A DNA stretch of 64,000 nt from Tragulus kanchil (taxonomy: Eukaryota; Chordata; Mammalia; Artiodactyla; Tragulidae): contig JAIOJX010000005.1 in NCBI GenBank assembly GCA_022376925.1, positions 162,257,001 to 162,321,000 on the forward strand, given 5' to 3'. The notes under the pieces were generated by a model that did not search any database, was not told where the DNA came from, and worked only from the letters and a program-made list of their open reading frames with translations. The position numbers and the translations under genes were made by a program. Positions within the stretch are counted from its first letter, which is position 1. Each line of letters begins with the position of its first letter. This document shows, piece after piece, positions 12,640 through 24,482 of this stretch.

Positions 12640-13828
12640 TCAGGGGTAAGCCTTCCTGGGGTCCTAGCCCCCTCCTCAACCCTCTGCTGGCTTTCTAAGG
12701 ACTTCAATGCATGCTTTCTTTTGTTGTATTTGTAGTGATCTGTTACACCTTCGAAGAGAACTAATACAGCAGGAATTCTTTCTCCCTGGAATGTACACAC
12801 CACACAATTCTGAACCACACTGTCTTGGCAGGAATCTGGAACAGGGGAAAAGCTGTCAGGAAAGATTTTTACAAAGATCTCAGGGAGTAAGAGCCAAGGA
12901 ATAAAGTGATGACTTTGACTTGTAAGATAAAAACGAATTTAATTCTCTTTACCCCAGCCTCTGCCATCTTTTCATTATAAATTAAGGGGGGAGAAAAGCC
13001 TCCACTGTCTTCAATAACTCTGGCTCCTTCGATGAAGGATGTTTTAGGCACTGGAACATAATTAAAGTGATATTGTATTTCTTTTATTATCATGATTATA
13101 ATAATACATAGATTTCAGCGAGTACTTTCCAACAGAATTAAAACGAAGACAGATGGCTGACATTAGAGTTCGAACTGGAGTCTATAGGAATATTTTATAC
13201 AGGAGCTTTCTCAAAAGGAAGGTGCAAACCTCTAATAAAATGTCTAGAAATTTCCCTGCATATTTTCAATAGCTCTTCTTAGAGCTATATTTTAGCAAAA
13301 TTTTAAAATATTGATTGGTTGGTGGTTAAGTGGCAAATTACTTAGAATTGTGACAGCTATTATCCAAAACCTAGTTGTAAGTATTTTATCATTATGTCAA
13401 AATTATATCAGCCTTTCTCAGGAAGCTCCCCTGCACTTACCATTGTGAAACCCAAAGGATGCAAGATTAGTTTCATTCATTCAATGGAGTCATGGAGTTT
13501 TCGGTTGGGGAATGGACCCCTGGAATCTGACTCAGGATATCAGGCGAACCCCAATTGAGGAATGTTCTATAAAAAAGAGGAATGGAAGCCCTCAAACAAA
13601 ATTTGTGGAGATACTCCAGATTAAAGAAAGTTAAAGCAACATGTCTATCAAATGCAACACCAGATCCTCCCCACTGACTCCTTGGCTGAGCCATGGTGAA
13701 AGCTGCAAAGGGCCTTGTGGGATTCCCTGAAAATACTGGACTAGGACAGATTACGTGAAATATTTTGTCAATGCTAAATTTCCTGAAGTTGATAACTGTC
13801 CTGGGACTGTGGTTATGTGAGAGATGGT
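12640..13828. other. Unassigned AT-rich sequence, no gene seen
   Basis: Between the L1 remnant and the next Bov-tA I recognise nothing. Frames are short and there is no clear repeat family. Old diverged repeats may be present. Confidence 0.6.
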
Positions 13829-14037
13829 ACATGCTCAGTCACTCAGTTGTATCTGACTCTTTGGGACCCATTGGACTATAATAGCCCACCGGGCTCCTCT
13901 GTCTATGGAGTTTTCCAGGCAAGAATATTGGAGTGGTTGCCATGTCCTACTTCAGGGGATCGTCCTGCTCCAGGGATCGAACCCTTATCTCCTGCATTGA
14001 AAGGTGGATTCTTTACCACTGCAAATATCTCCAGCCA
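13829..14037 (-). mobile_element. Bov-tA SINE, antisense
   Basis: Complement of Bov-tA: TCTGACTCTTTGGGACCC, CTCCTCTGTCTATGGAG, AGGCAAGAATATTGGAGTGG, CCAGGGATCGAACCC, GGATTCTTTACC. The head after the B-box region is slightly degraded. Confidence 0.93.
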
Positions 14038-14120
14038 TTAAAAATACACATTCATGTATCTAGGGTTTTTTTTTTAATGATATATATAAATTAATCTTAA
14101 ATGGCTCCAGAAAAAAATCC

Positions 14121-14210
14121 GTGTGTGTCTCTCTGTATATATATATGTGTGTGTGTATCTATGTATCTATGTATATGTATATATGTGTATATATATGTAT
14201 GTATATATAT
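14121..14210. repeat. Compound (TG)n/(TA)n/(TATG)n microsatellite
   Basis: Interspersed GTGTGT, TATATA and GTATCTAT/GTATAT runs over about 90 bases, 3-prime to the antisense Bov-tA. Confidence 0.95.
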
Positions 14211-14554
14211 CATATCTACTATACAAAATAGATATTTTCTTTTTCATAAAAAAACATAGCTATTATCTACATATAGATCAATAGAGGTTACAAATACAGA
14301 CATAGCTATAACCACATTTGTTTTATCATATGTTCTGCCGAGCTACAGATAGAGATAGAACACATGATGAGGTAAGAAAATGAGGTAGTTGTTAAAGAAA
14401 TCAGCAAATCACACAGCTGTTCTCTGTACTGTTCTTATTTTTGCAACTTTCTTAGGATTAATACTATTTTGAAATTTAAAAATTTAAAAGGATAGTTTGA
14501 AAAGTCTTGTCAGTTTTTGCGTGATAATACGTTTTTTACTCTTGACGGATGGGC

Positions 14555-14740
14555 TAAAAATATAGTCTTTGGGCACCAAAAAACTTTCATTTGAACCCCA
14601 GCATTTCTGCTTACCATGACCTCTAGTGAATGACTTTATTGCTCTATTTCTCAGTTTACTCAGCTGTGAAATAGGCATAATGATGATGCTTGTGAATAGT
14701 TCATACATATATTAGATGAATATAAAAGTATTGCAAATTA
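14555..14740 (+). mobile_element. MIR SINE fragment, sense
   Basis: Pattern of an ancient MIR: TTTGAACCCCAGCATTTCTGC, TCTCAGTTTACTCAGCTGTG and AAATAGGCATAATGATGATG occur in the expected order. Highly diverged. Confidence 0.6.
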
Positions 14741-14884
14741 GGGTAGAAAGGAAAGATGATCAAATAAATGATATGATAATTAATGTTCCTTATAGGAAAA
14801 CACTAAAATTAGCCCATGTACAAAAATAAATGTCAAATAAAGACATCATGAGAAACGCAGCCACCTTAAAGTTTTTAAAAAAAG

Positions 14885-15180
14885 GTTTCTTAGACAAGAC
14901 AGAAAAACAAAATACACAAAAAGGAAAAGACTGATAAATTTGATTATATCACATTCAAAGACATTTGCAAAGAACATTACAAACATAAAAGAAAGGCAAT
15001 AATACTAAGAAAAAATATTTGCAATGTGTGACCTAAACAATCAATATCCAGAAAAAATATAGAAAAGACCAGTAACTGAGTAAAACTAGCAGAAAGTTTA
15101 CAGAAAAAGAAATCTGTCTGAGAAGTATATAGGAAATGGTTCGTCACACTAACAATCAGAAACACAGAGCCTGAACACTT
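14885..15180 (+). mobile_element. L1 ORF2 3-prime fragment, left part
   Basis: Sense L1 sequence from TTTCTTAGACAAGACAG through ATATTTGCAATGTGTGACC and AATATCCAGAAAAAATATAG. It is interrupted by a SINE at about 15187 and appears to resume at 15490. Confidence 0.75.
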
Positions 15181-15186
15181 ATGAAA

Positions 15187-15490
15187 AGTGAAAGTAAAAG
15201 TCGCTCAGTCGTGTCCGACTCTTTGCCACCCCATGAACTGTGACCTGCCAGGCTCCTCTGTCTATGGAATTTCCCAGGCAAGAATACTGGAGTAGGTAGC
15301 CTTTACCTTCTCCAGGGATCGAACCATGTCTCCCGCATTGCAGCAGATTCTTTACCATCTGAGCCACCAGGGAAGCCCAAGAATATTAAAGCAGGTAACC
15401 CACCCCTTCTCCAGGAAAAGCTCCCAAGATTCTAGGTATCAAACCCATGTCTCCTGCACTGCAGACGGATTCTTTACCGACTGAGCTAAG
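15187..15490 (-). mobile_element. Bov-tA SINE plus partial second unit, antisense
   Basis: A full antisense Bov-tA (15187-15378, ending CACCAGGGAAGCCC) is followed directly by 112 bases repeating the head-proximal part: CTTCTCCAGG, CATGTCTCCTGCACTGCAG, GGATTCTTTACC, ACTGAGCTAAG. This looks like a dimeric SINE or one SINE inserted into the head of another. It interrupts an L1. Confidence 0.88.
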
Positions 15491-15905
15491 TAATATTTTA
15501 CAACTCTAACTGGCCAAAAAAATTAGAAATATGACATTATCAAGTATAAGGATGAATAATCCAGACCTTATTGGTGGAGAGCAATTCCAATAAGAGGGGA
15601 ATCAAAATATACCATGACACGGCAACTCCTTTCCAGATGGTCCTCCTAGGGGAACATCGTGTATAGGTTCTAGGAGGCAGGGCCAAGAAGGCTCATAGCA
15701 GCTACAGCTGTCATGAGAAAAGTTAGCAACAACCTGAGTTAGGTCAGTACTGGAATGGATAATGAAATTGTGATGCGGTGTTTTAATAGAATCATACAGA
15801 CAGTTAGAATGAGTGCACCTGATTCATAGGCTCAGCATGGGTAGATGACACCGATGTTATCTGTGCTATGGGGGAATTCAGGTCAACATTTTAAAACTTA
15901 GAAAA
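15491..15905 (+). mobile_element. L1 3-prime fragment, right part
   Basis: Weaker L1 similarity continuing from the left part: GGCTCATAGCAGC, GCAACAACCTGAGTTAG and ACTGGAATGGATAATGAA correspond to the region just before the L1 3-prime UTR. Quite diverged. Confidence 0.55.
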
Positions 15906-17034
15906 CACAGGAAGGAAGCACAGTCAAAGCAGATGTGCTACTTCATCTGGAGAGGGAGGAAAACAAGACAGAGGACGTGAGACAAAGAAAGGGCTTAACT
16001 TCACCTCTGATGTTCTGTTTCTTTGATAAGTGTGTTAATTTATCATCGCCTTTTAAATACAGTTATCTTAAAAAATAACCAAAAAATTTAACCTGTTAAC
16101 TCAGGATGCTGAGTCCGTGAATGTTGGTCACCTTGATCTAGCTTTTAGAAATAGTTTCAAAAGACTGGAGAACTGCTTTTACAAAAGCTCTCCAACTACT
16201 CCATGGGTGGGAAATAGTGGACCTGGTCCCTCTTCCCAGGTCCTAGGCAAGCCTGGACATCACCAGGGTGACGAGATGGAGAGGCCTCTCTTCCTGCTGT
16301 TTCTTTGAAAGCCTTCTTATGCACGCCCCTCACATACACCCTGGGAGGACCAGCTTGGTCCTCTCTCCTCACACTAGATAACCCTATGGTCACTTTCACT
16401 TGTCCATAAAGGAAAAGTGCAGTTTTTCTTACAACTTTCAATAGGCTGGTATTGCTTTTTCTCTTCATCGAAATGTATTTATTGGAATGAAGAATATATA
16501 TAATCATTATGAAATTTTCCAATACAGAGAAACTAAAAGATGCCCCATAATCCTATTTCCTAAAAAGAGCTAAAAGATACTATTAACCATTTGCTAGATT
16601 TTCTTCCAGTTAATTTTTAGAAAGATAAGAAAATGTGCAAAATATGTAACTATAATTCTGTAACTATGACTTTCTCTCTTCTCTTCTATCCAGATTGGTT
16701 CTGAGAAAATGAAATCTTTCATTTAAATTTACTGGATTCATTGGAAACATTAGAGCATAATTGATTTAGCCAGATTCCGACTGGTAATCACTGGTTTCTG
16801 GCTTTCACTGTGGTCAGCAGGGCTGAATAGCACGCTACTAAATATTCTAGGGAGGGTTTTTTTTGACCTTATTATGTTATTAGGATTAGTCCCTGAAAGT
16901 GGAATTTGGGGGTAGAAGGTTGTGAGCATGAGCAGCTTACATTTCGCTACAAATTACCAAATTGTCTTGAGAGAATCCGGTGTCCCAAATACTCAGTAGG
17001 GAATGCTCCCCTCAGGTTTACATACTGACTATGT
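15906..17034. other. Unassigned AT-rich sequence, no gene seen
   Basis: No gene or clear element. The stretch around 16890-17010 vaguely recalls antisense old L1 (AAAGTGGAATTTGGGG, TTACCAAATTGTC), but I would not annotate it as such. Confidence 0.5.
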
Positions 17035-17215
17035 GCTTTAAACATGATAATAGCTTGATGTCTCTCAATCTTGTGGGGTTGGTACTATCTTTATCCCCAA
17101 ATTATAGATGAAAAAACTGAGTACAGGGGGGATGAATATCCTACCCTATGCTCTCTGAGATGGTAAATAGCAAAGCAAGGATTAATATTCAGGCTGCTTA
17201 AAGCCAGACACACCC
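17035..17215 (-). mobile_element. MIR SINE fragment, antisense (copy A)
   Basis: Reads as the complement of MIR: TATCCCCAAATTATAGATG, AAAACTGAGTACAGG, then AGCAAAGCAAGGATTAATAT. Lies in duplication 4. Confidence 0.65.
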
Positions 17216-18114
17216 AGTTAATCACTACTTGTCTCTACCAGTATTGTTTGAAAGCACTAACTAGTTATGATACTTTGTCAAGTATCACAATGAAAATATC
17301 ATCCATAAAACTCAGGCAATAGACAGGGGGACCCATTTCATAAAGCTGTCATGAGGACTGAATGATCTACTGTAAACTACTAAACAGAATATATATATAA
17401 GAATACACAGCTTATCAGGAGCACTCCAAAATGTTGAACGTTATTATTTCTTTTGTTACTGGTGAGCTTGAGCATTTTAAAGGTTTATTTCTATTTGCCA
17501 TTCTTCAGCAAATTGCCTGTTTGCATGATTTGCACCTTTTCTCTTCAACGTAATGTATTTATTGGAATGAAGAATATATATAATCATTATGAAATTTTCC
17601 AATACAGAGAAACTAAAAGATGCCCCATAATCCTATTTCCTAAAAAGAGCTAAAAGATACTATTAACCATTTGCTAGATTTTCTTCCAGTTAATTTTTAG
17701 AAAGATAAGAAAATGTGCAAAATATGTAACTATAATTCTGTAACTATGACTTTCTCTCTTCTCTTCTATCCAGATTGGTTCTGAGAAAATGAAATCTTTC
17801 ATTTAAATTTACTGGATTCATTGGAAACATTAGAGCATAATTGATTTAGCCAGATTCCGACTGGTAATCACTGGTTTCTGGCTTTCACTGTGGTCAGCAG
17901 GGCTGAATAGCACGCTACTAAATATTCTAGGGAGGGTTTTTTTTGACCTTATTATGTTATTAGGATTAGTCCCTGAAAGTGGAATTTGGGGGTAGAAGGT
18001 TGTGAGCATGAGCAGCTTACATTTCGCTACAAATTACCAAATTGTCTTGAGAGAATCCGGTGTCCCAAATACTCAGTAGGGAATGCTCCCCTCAGGTTTA
18101 CATACTGACTATGT

Positions 18115-18295
18115 GCTTTAAACATGATAATAGCTTGATGTCTCTCAATCTTGTGGGGTTGGTACTATCTTTATCCCCAAATTATAGATGAAAAAACTGA
18201 GTACAGGGGGGATGAATATCCTACCCTATGCTCTCTGAGATGGTAAATAGCAAAGCAAGGATTAATATTCAGGCTGCTTAAAGCCAGACACACCC
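18115..18295 (-). mobile_element. MIR SINE fragment, antisense (copy B)
   Basis: Second copy of 17035-17215 created by duplication 4. Confidence 0.65.
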
Positions 18296-18620
18296 AGTTA
18301 ATCACTACTTGTCTCTACCAGTATTGTTTGAAAGCACTAACTAGTTATGATACTTTGTCAAGTATCACAATGAAAATATCATCCATAAAACTCAGGCAAT
18401 AGACAGGGGGACCCATTTCATAAAGCTGTCATGAGGACTGAATGATCTACTGTAAACTACTAAACAGAATATATATATAAGAATACACAGCTTATCAGGA
18501 GCACTCCAAAATGTTGAACGTTATTATTTCTTTTGTTACTGGTGAGCTTGAGCATTTTAAAGGTTTATTTCTATTTGCCATTCTTCAGCAAATTGCCTGT
18601 TTGCATGATTTGCACCTTTT

Positions 18621-19465
18621 TCCCACTAGGCTCCTAACATTTTCCCCCAGGACAGGATGGCTGTGTATCTACAAAGGTCAAAGGCAGAAACGAGTGTTAG
18701 AACTTTCACCACCTTCTGCCACGTACCAGGTGCATGTCCCAGGACCTGCCCTGTGCATCCTTAGCTCTGGTTGGCTGGGTTCACCACCCTCTCATTGCTG
18801 CCATCATCGTGGCCCATGCCCGTTTCCACGTGTAAACCAACAGACGCCGACATGCCATCTGTCTGACACGCTAACGTCTAGAGCTCACGGTCTTTATTTC
18901 CTGCTAGGTTTAGTGCAGGCTGCAGACAAAGTCCTGCCCACAAGAATAATCTTGCCCATGTCCGGGAGACAGGCTATTACTCCAGAGACAGAACATTAAA
19001 CCTAGAGACAGACTGCTTGCCTCTGAGTCTTGACTTAAGGCAAGTCCTGGCAAAGAGCATCGTTGGGTATACGACAGACATCCATTGCCTTTTTAAGAAA
19101 TAACAATGGATGGTACAGAGGATTTTGCAAAGTCTGAAGACTCTTCCCTTTTATCTATGCATCTTTCTAACCATCGCTCTGCCTTGATCTCTATCTCTCT
19201 TGGGTTCTTCCTCTCTGCTTCTCTGGCCTGATTTTTCTCCCTCTCTGTCTGGCCCTGTGTTTCCATCCATCTCAGCCTCTCTCTCTTCCTCCTTCTGTTG
19301 ATCACAGGATTAAAAATGACTTTATAGAAGAGCTATCTCTGAGTAACTGAGAGCATGCTTTATTGCATAATAAGACTGATTGATCATTAACAATAGAAAA
19401 GCATCTACATTTTCTCATTTTACATAATTATTTTCATTTGACTTAATTAAATTTAACTTAATTGT
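18621..19465. other. Unassigned sequence with CT-rich tract, no gene seen
   Basis: Mostly unique. A pyrimidine-rich low-complexity stretch runs from about 19137 to 19300 (CTCTCTGTCTGG, TCTCTCTCTTCC). It produces a spurious antisense frame rich in Arg, Lys and Glu. Confidence 0.6.
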
Positions 19466-19469
19466 CACA

Positions 19470-19600
19470 CAATCCTAGAAGGTAAACATTATTATCCTCC
19501 CTTTTATTGGTTCAGAAACTGAGACGCTAAGAAGCTTGCTCCATTTTGCCAGCAGCGGAGCCACGGTTTAAAGCCAGATTTGTCTTGGTCCCAAGCCCAA
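19470..19600 (-). mobile_element. MIR SINE fragment, antisense
   Basis: Complement of MIR: AACATTATTATCCTCCC, CAGAAACTGAGACGC, then GAGCCACGGTTTAAAGCCAG. Confidence 0.6.
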
Positions 19601-19604
19601 AGCT

Positions 19605-21670
19605 CTTTCTCACACAGGAAATGTCCCCGTTCCCCACTGTCCCAGAGCATCTGTAACTTGCAGCTGGAGCGAAACAGACCAAAAGCTTTGCTCACTGTCC
19701 CAACAAAGTGAGAAAAGCCATCTGTCAAAAGGGACATGTGTGTGTTCAGGAGATGGAGCCCCGATGGGCTAGCAAGCCCCAGCTTCTGATCACCGAGGCA
19801 CCCCTCTGCCATGAAAGGCTAATGTGAGCCCTCTGTCCAAACGCTGCACTTACCCAGGAGAAGGAGAAGGACTCTCAGCATGCTGGCTGTCTGCTCAGGG
19901 CTCCAGGAAGGGCAGACAAGGGAGGCTATGTGACCCAAGACTCAGGGGAACAACGGCCAAGTCCCACGTGACAGATGGGGAAGGAAGCTGCCACCACAGC
20001 CCAGCACCGCTCAGTTCCTCTCAACACTGTTGTCCTGGCCAGTGCAGGCAGCCACGGGGAGCTGGCGCATGATGAGGGCGTCCAGCGTAGGGAAAGGACC
20101 AAGGGGCACAGTACCCAATATTATCTCCTATAATTCTCACCATGCAGTGCTGAATTCAAGTGTGACTGGGTGCAGATTCTTCCCCAGAGACCCCAGTTAG
20201 TAAGTCTCAGTGAGAGACATTGGCAAAACTGGCCAGTCTGGATGTGCGGCTCCTGCAGTGTCACCCTTCCCATTGCTGCCGCCTTGGGCCAAAGACAGGA
20301 AGTGCCCCTAACCCCACAGCGTGGCCTGTCACTGTGCGAGAGCCACAGACACCTCTAGGTTCGGGAGGCCTATGGATCTCTTCCCAGAATAACATGTTTA
20401 AGTGCCCCAAATAAAGTACTTAGCGATCTTTTCCCAGGTGATGCTAGCGTTAAAGAACCCTCCTGCCAAAAGCAGGAGACAGAAGAAACACAGGTTTCAT
20501 CCCTGGGTCTGGAAGAGCCCCCTGGAGGAGGAAATGGCAACACACTTCAGTATTCTTGCCTGGAGAATCTCATGGATAGAGGAGCCTTCTGGGCTACAGT
20601 CCATGGGGTCACAAAGAGTCAGACACAACCAAGCAACTTTCTCACACAGGAAATGTCCGTTCCCACTGTCCCAGAGCATCTGTAACTTGCAGCTGGAGCG
20701 AAACAGACCAAAAGCTTTGCTCACTGTCCCAACAAAGTGAGAAAAGCCATCTGTCAAAAGGGACATGTGTGTGTTCAGGAGATGGAGCCCCGATGGGCTA
20801 GCAAGCCCCAGCTTCTGATCACCGAGGCACCCCTCTGCCATGAAAGGCTAATGTGAGCCCTCTGTCCAAACGCTGCACTTACCCAGGAGAAGGAGAAGGA
20901 CTCTCAGCATGCTGGCTGTCTGCTCAGGGCTCCAGGAAGGGCAGACAAGGGAGGCTATGTGACCCAAGACTCAGGGGAACAACGGCCAAGTCCCACGTGA
21001 CAGATGGGGAAGGAAGCTGCCACCACAGCCCAGCACCGCTCAGTTCCTCTCAACACTGTTGTCCTGGCCAGTGCAGGCAGCCACGGGGAGCTGGCGCATG
21101 ATGAGGGCGTCCAGCGTAGGGAAAGGACCAAGGGGCACAGTACCCAATATTATCTCCTATAATTCTCACCATGCAGTGCTGAATTCAAGTGTGACTGGGT
21201 GCAGATTCTTCCCCAGAGACCCCAGTTAGTAAGTCTCAGTGAGAGACATTGGCAAAACTGGCCAGTCTGGATGTGCGGCTCCTGCAGTGTCACCCTTCCC
21301 ATTGCTGCCGCCTTGGGCCAAAGACAGGAAGTGCCCCTAACCCCACAGCGTGGCCTGTCACTGTGCGAGAGCCACAGACACCTCTAGGTTCGGGAGGCCT
21401 ATGGATCTCTTCCCAGAATAACATGTTTAAGTGCCCCAAATAAAGTACTTAGCGATCTTTTCCCAGGTGATGCTAGCGTTAAAGAACCCTCCTGCCAAAA
21501 GCAGGAGACAGAAGAAACACAGGTTTCATCCCTGGGTCTGGAAGAGCCCCCTGGAGGAGGAAATGGCAACACACTCCAGTATTCTTGCCTGGAGAATCTC
21601 ATGGACAGAGGCGCCTGGTGGGTTACAGTCCATGGGGTTGCAAAGACTCAGACACAACCGAAGCAACTTT
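19605..21670. repeat. Tandem duplication 5, unit about 1.03 kb, mosaic end
   Basis: Copy A is 19605-20636 and copy B is 20637-21670, both starting CTTTCTCACACAGG. The first 930 or so bases differ only by small indels in C-runs. The last 100 bases, inside a Bov-tA SINE, differ by about nine substitutions plus an indel. Junction microhomology is CTTT. The clustered divergence is discussed as a separate finding. Confidence 0.96.
20425..20636 (+). mobile_element. Bov-tA SINE, sense (copy A, divergent tail)
   Basis: A sense Bov-tA head with a degenerate tRNA-like part (TTAAAGAACCCTCCTGCC) is followed by GGAAATGGCAACACACTTC, CTTGCCTGGAGAATCTCATGG and a GTCACAAAGAGTCAGACAC tail. Its last 100 bases differ clearly from the copy at 21454. 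Confidence 0.92.
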
Positions 21671-21672
21671 AA
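21454..21672 (+). mobile_element. Bov-tA SINE, sense (copy B)
   Basis: Same insertion as at 20425, in the second copy of duplication 5. It ends GTTGCAAAGACTCAGACACA then CCGAAGCAACTTTAACACCC. Confidence 0.92.
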
Positions 21673-23059
21673 CACCCACAGGGATTACAAGAGGAACCAG
21701 TGATTTTGAAATACAGTCATCTGGATATCTAGAAAATGGACGTGTGATGCAGAAATATATGTGCTTCTTTACCCACAGAGTAAATAGCAAGGTGTAGCAC
21801 CAGGGGAAATGACTACCACAATCTTGATCTCACAATAGAATGATGCTGAGAGAAGTCTCTAACGACGGAGGTATGGGCGGACGTAGCTGCAGCTCCTACT
21901 AGTAATAAAATCGTCCATGTGGTAATAGCACTGTGGCTTGTTAGCTGCACTCACGTTAGCAGGAAATGCTCAGTTTCCATTAGAGGTTAGAGGACAGAGA
22001 TGGAATTTTTTCCCATCCAAGTTCACAGATTCCAGTTCACGTGCCCAATCTCAGAGGACCATTGGTTGTTAACTCAAGCTCCATCTACAACTTTGGGGGT
22101 CATGTGCTTTCATAGTTCCCCATGACACATACTTAACCATCAAAGCACCAACTCCTGGGTGCAAGAAATGTCACTTACAAAAACATAAATGAACGTAATG
22201 ACAATTGTTGAGCTCCACCCAAATGAGCAAGGATAAACTGAACTCTTTTTCTCTTGGGTTCCTTCAGCCAAATCCCTATCACAACTAATTCAGTGACCAC
22301 TTGCCACCAGGCCTGGCCCTCTCTTAAAACGTGAGTGGATCTGACCCCCATCCCAACTCTCTGAGTCAGGTGCGAACGCTGGCCTTCCTTTGACAGAGGA
22401 GGGAGCTACACCTCGGAGGTGAGTGGCACCCCCAGGTCTGCTCAGCTGGACATTGAGCCCAGGCCATTTGCTGGCAGCCCGTGCCTCTCACGCTGTGCTG
22501 TGCCCTCCATGGATGGGCACCACCTACTGGCAAGGTCCAACTGTCCCGCCAGAGGCCATCAGGGTGCACCAGCAGCCATTGGCACCCAACGACAGGGCCC
22601 CTTCAGAACAGCCACATTTGCTCCTCTGAGTTTCCACATGCGTGGAGTACGCAGTTCCTGGGGAATGCAGTTTGTTCCATTTTGGTGCCTTAAAGCTTCA
22701 TCCTTTTACCCAGTCACTCTTTATTTCATATTAAACACTCTAGCTCAGTCTTCATTTGCACCAGGAAGCATACTCTGTCTTGCTTTTCTTGAAACACGTG
22801 GACATTTAAAAATCTCGTTACCATTTAATGAAGATACTTGTATGAGAAATAGTTCACTTTCCCCTAAATAAACTATACAAAAATACCAGTGCAGACCCAA
22901 TAATTCGTGGACATTGGCTGGAGTCTGAGGAAAACACGCCAGGGAAGGGTCAAACAGGCCCATAGCTTTCAGGTGCGCAAAGGTCCAGACTGATGTGACG
23001 TCACTGACTTTCCAATTTTGGGCAACTAATTTTAAACTGTCTTCACATTCAGTGTGCGT
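21673..23059. other. Mostly unassigned sequence, no gene seen
   Basis: No gene recognised. Part of 22350-22490 (CTTTGACAGAGGAGGGAGC, TGGACATTGAGCCCAGGCC) resembles an antisense MIR at about 50 percent confidence. The rest shows nothing I can name. Confidence 0.5.
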
Positions 23060-23272
23060 ACCTAGTTGTTTCAGTCATGTTCAACTTACTGCAACCCCAT
23101 GGACTGTAGACCTCCAGGCTCCTCTGTCCATGAGATTTTCCTGGTAAGAATAATGGAGTGGGTTGCCATGCCTTCCTTCAAGAGATCTTCTTGACTCAGG
23201 GATCAAACCCATGTCTCCTGTGTTTCCTACATTGCAGGCAGATTCTTTACCACTGAGCTACTGGGGAAGCCC
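23060..23272 (-). mobile_element. Bov-tA SINE, antisense
   Basis: Complete antisense unit from TTGTTTCAGTCATG through GCAACCCCATGGACTGTAG, CTCCTCTGTCCATGAG and GGGATCAAACCCATGTCTCC to GAGCTACTGGGGAAGCCC. Confidence 0.95.
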
Positions 23273-24027
23273 TCACATGTGGCAGGTCAAACCAAATACT
23301 AGTAGCTAACTTCTGCTCTCGAATACCTCTCAAGACATCTTCCGGGCCTCGACCTTTCATATTTAAACCCAGAAAGGGACATTTCTGCAGCAGCTTCTAC
23401 TTTGTCACTCTGCCACAACCTCTCAAGACCAGAAATTGCAGCATTTGCTGCCTGCCTGAGAGGAGAAGTGAGAAATAGGCTCAAAACGATCTCATAAGCT
23501 AGAATCTGAAAAGATAGCCTGATATCATCTAGCCATGGTCCTGGGACAGATTGCAGTCTCAGTGTGGTCTGGTGCACCCATGGCCAGAATGGCATGCCCC
23601 ACCCCATGTCTTCATAATACATGCCCAGTTTTTACCTGAGGCTGTTCTTTCATAGGTGTTAGGATGACTCTCATTAGACTGGGACTGGGTCAGGGGTCAG
23701 AACACCCAGCCCCATACCTGACACAGCATAAGATCTCACTAGCTTTTATTGAATAAAAAAATCCATTTATTTAGTTCACACCCAGGCTGAGCCAGTCCTG
23801 CCTCGAGCCTAGAGTGGGGAAGTTCTGGACCTCAACTGTGGTTGGGAGGTAACCTGCTCTGCCAGCTCTGCCAGCCAGAAGAGAAAGAGCTCTGTAGCTC
23901 TGATACTCTGTAGGCTCTGCTGTCTCTCCAGCATGGTTCCCTCACGCCCAGGAAGCTTCTGTCCTCCCTCAACAGCTCCACACCAGCCATGCTGTGTATG
24001 AGTGACACCGGATTTGCCTGCAGTACA

Positions 24028-24236
24028 AGTTGCTGCTTAGTCATGTCCGACTCTGCAGTCCCATGTACCATAACCCACCCGGTGCCCCTGTCCATGGGAT
24101 TCTCCAGGCAAGAATACTAGAGTGAGCTGCCATTTCCTACCCCAGAATATCTTTTCTAATCTAGGGATCCAACCCATGTCTCATGTCTCCTGCACTGGCA
24201 AGTGAATTCTTTGCCAGTAGTACCACCTGGGAAGTT
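24028..24236 (-). mobile_element. Bov-tA SINE, antisense (copy A)
   Basis: Antisense unit: TAGTCATGTCCGACTCTGC, GTCCATGGGATTCTCCAGG, GGATCCAACCCATGTCTC, ending ACCACCTGGGAAG. Only about 30 bases separate it from a sense Bov-tA, forming an inverted pair. Confidence 0.94.
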
Positions 24237-24256
24237 CAGTACTCATTGGAAGAAAC

Positions 24257-24482
24257 CATCAAATCCAGGTTTCCCCAGTGGCTCAGTGGTTAAAGAATCT
24301 GCTTTCAATTCAAGAGCTGCAGGGGATAGGGATTTGACCCCTGGAGGAGAGCACGGTAACCCACTCCAGTCTTCTTACCTGGAGAATCCCATGGACAAAG
24401 GAGCCTGGCCGGCTACGGTCCTTAGAGTCGCAAAGAGCTGGACACGACCAAAGTGACTGAGCTTGTGTACACATCAAATCCA
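24257..24482 (+). mobile_element. Bov-tA SINE, sense, with target-site duplication (copy A)
   Basis: The element body is 24268-24471, flanked by the 11 bp direct repeat CATCAAATCCA at 24257-24267 and 24472-24482. The head shows an A-box-like GTGGCTCAGTGGTTAAAG and a weak B-box GATTTGACCCC. The tail has GAGTCGCAAAGAGCTGGACA. Confidence 0.96.

Larger units (their letters stand above)
10460..12640 (+). mobile_element. L1 ORF2 fragment, about 2.2 kb, inactive
   Basis: A long sense L1 ORF2 remnant. Recognisable blocks run in order: the CTGGTTCTTTGAAAAG region, AATATGAAATAGATA, ATGAAGCCAGCATTACTGTG, CATGAATATAGATTC, ATTCATGACAAAAACTCTC, CTCCTTGCAGATGATATTATG, and ACATATCTGACAAAG near the end. Many stops and frameshifts break the frame, so it cannot encode reverse transcriptase. 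A (TA)n tract and a purine-rich tract lie inside it. There is no 5-prime end and no clear poly-A tail. Confidence 0.88.
16455..18620. repeat. Tandem duplication 4, unit 1080 bp
   Basis: Copy A is 16461-17540 and copy B is 17541-18620. The sequence CTTTT is shared by the left edge, the junction and the right edge. The only substitutions I find are two close to the copy start (CATCGAAATG versus CAACGTAATG). The unit contains an antisense MIR fragment and otherwise AT-rich sequence. Confidence 0.97.

Noticed and set aside
19137..19305. Charged Arg/Lys/Glu-rich antisense peptide
   Set aside because: It is produced by a pyrimidine-rich low-complexity tract.
24268..24330. Functional tRNA gene in a SINE head
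   Set aside because: The tRNA-like heads of Bov-tA and CHR elements have degenerate A and B boxes and no cloverleaf that would support a real tRNA.
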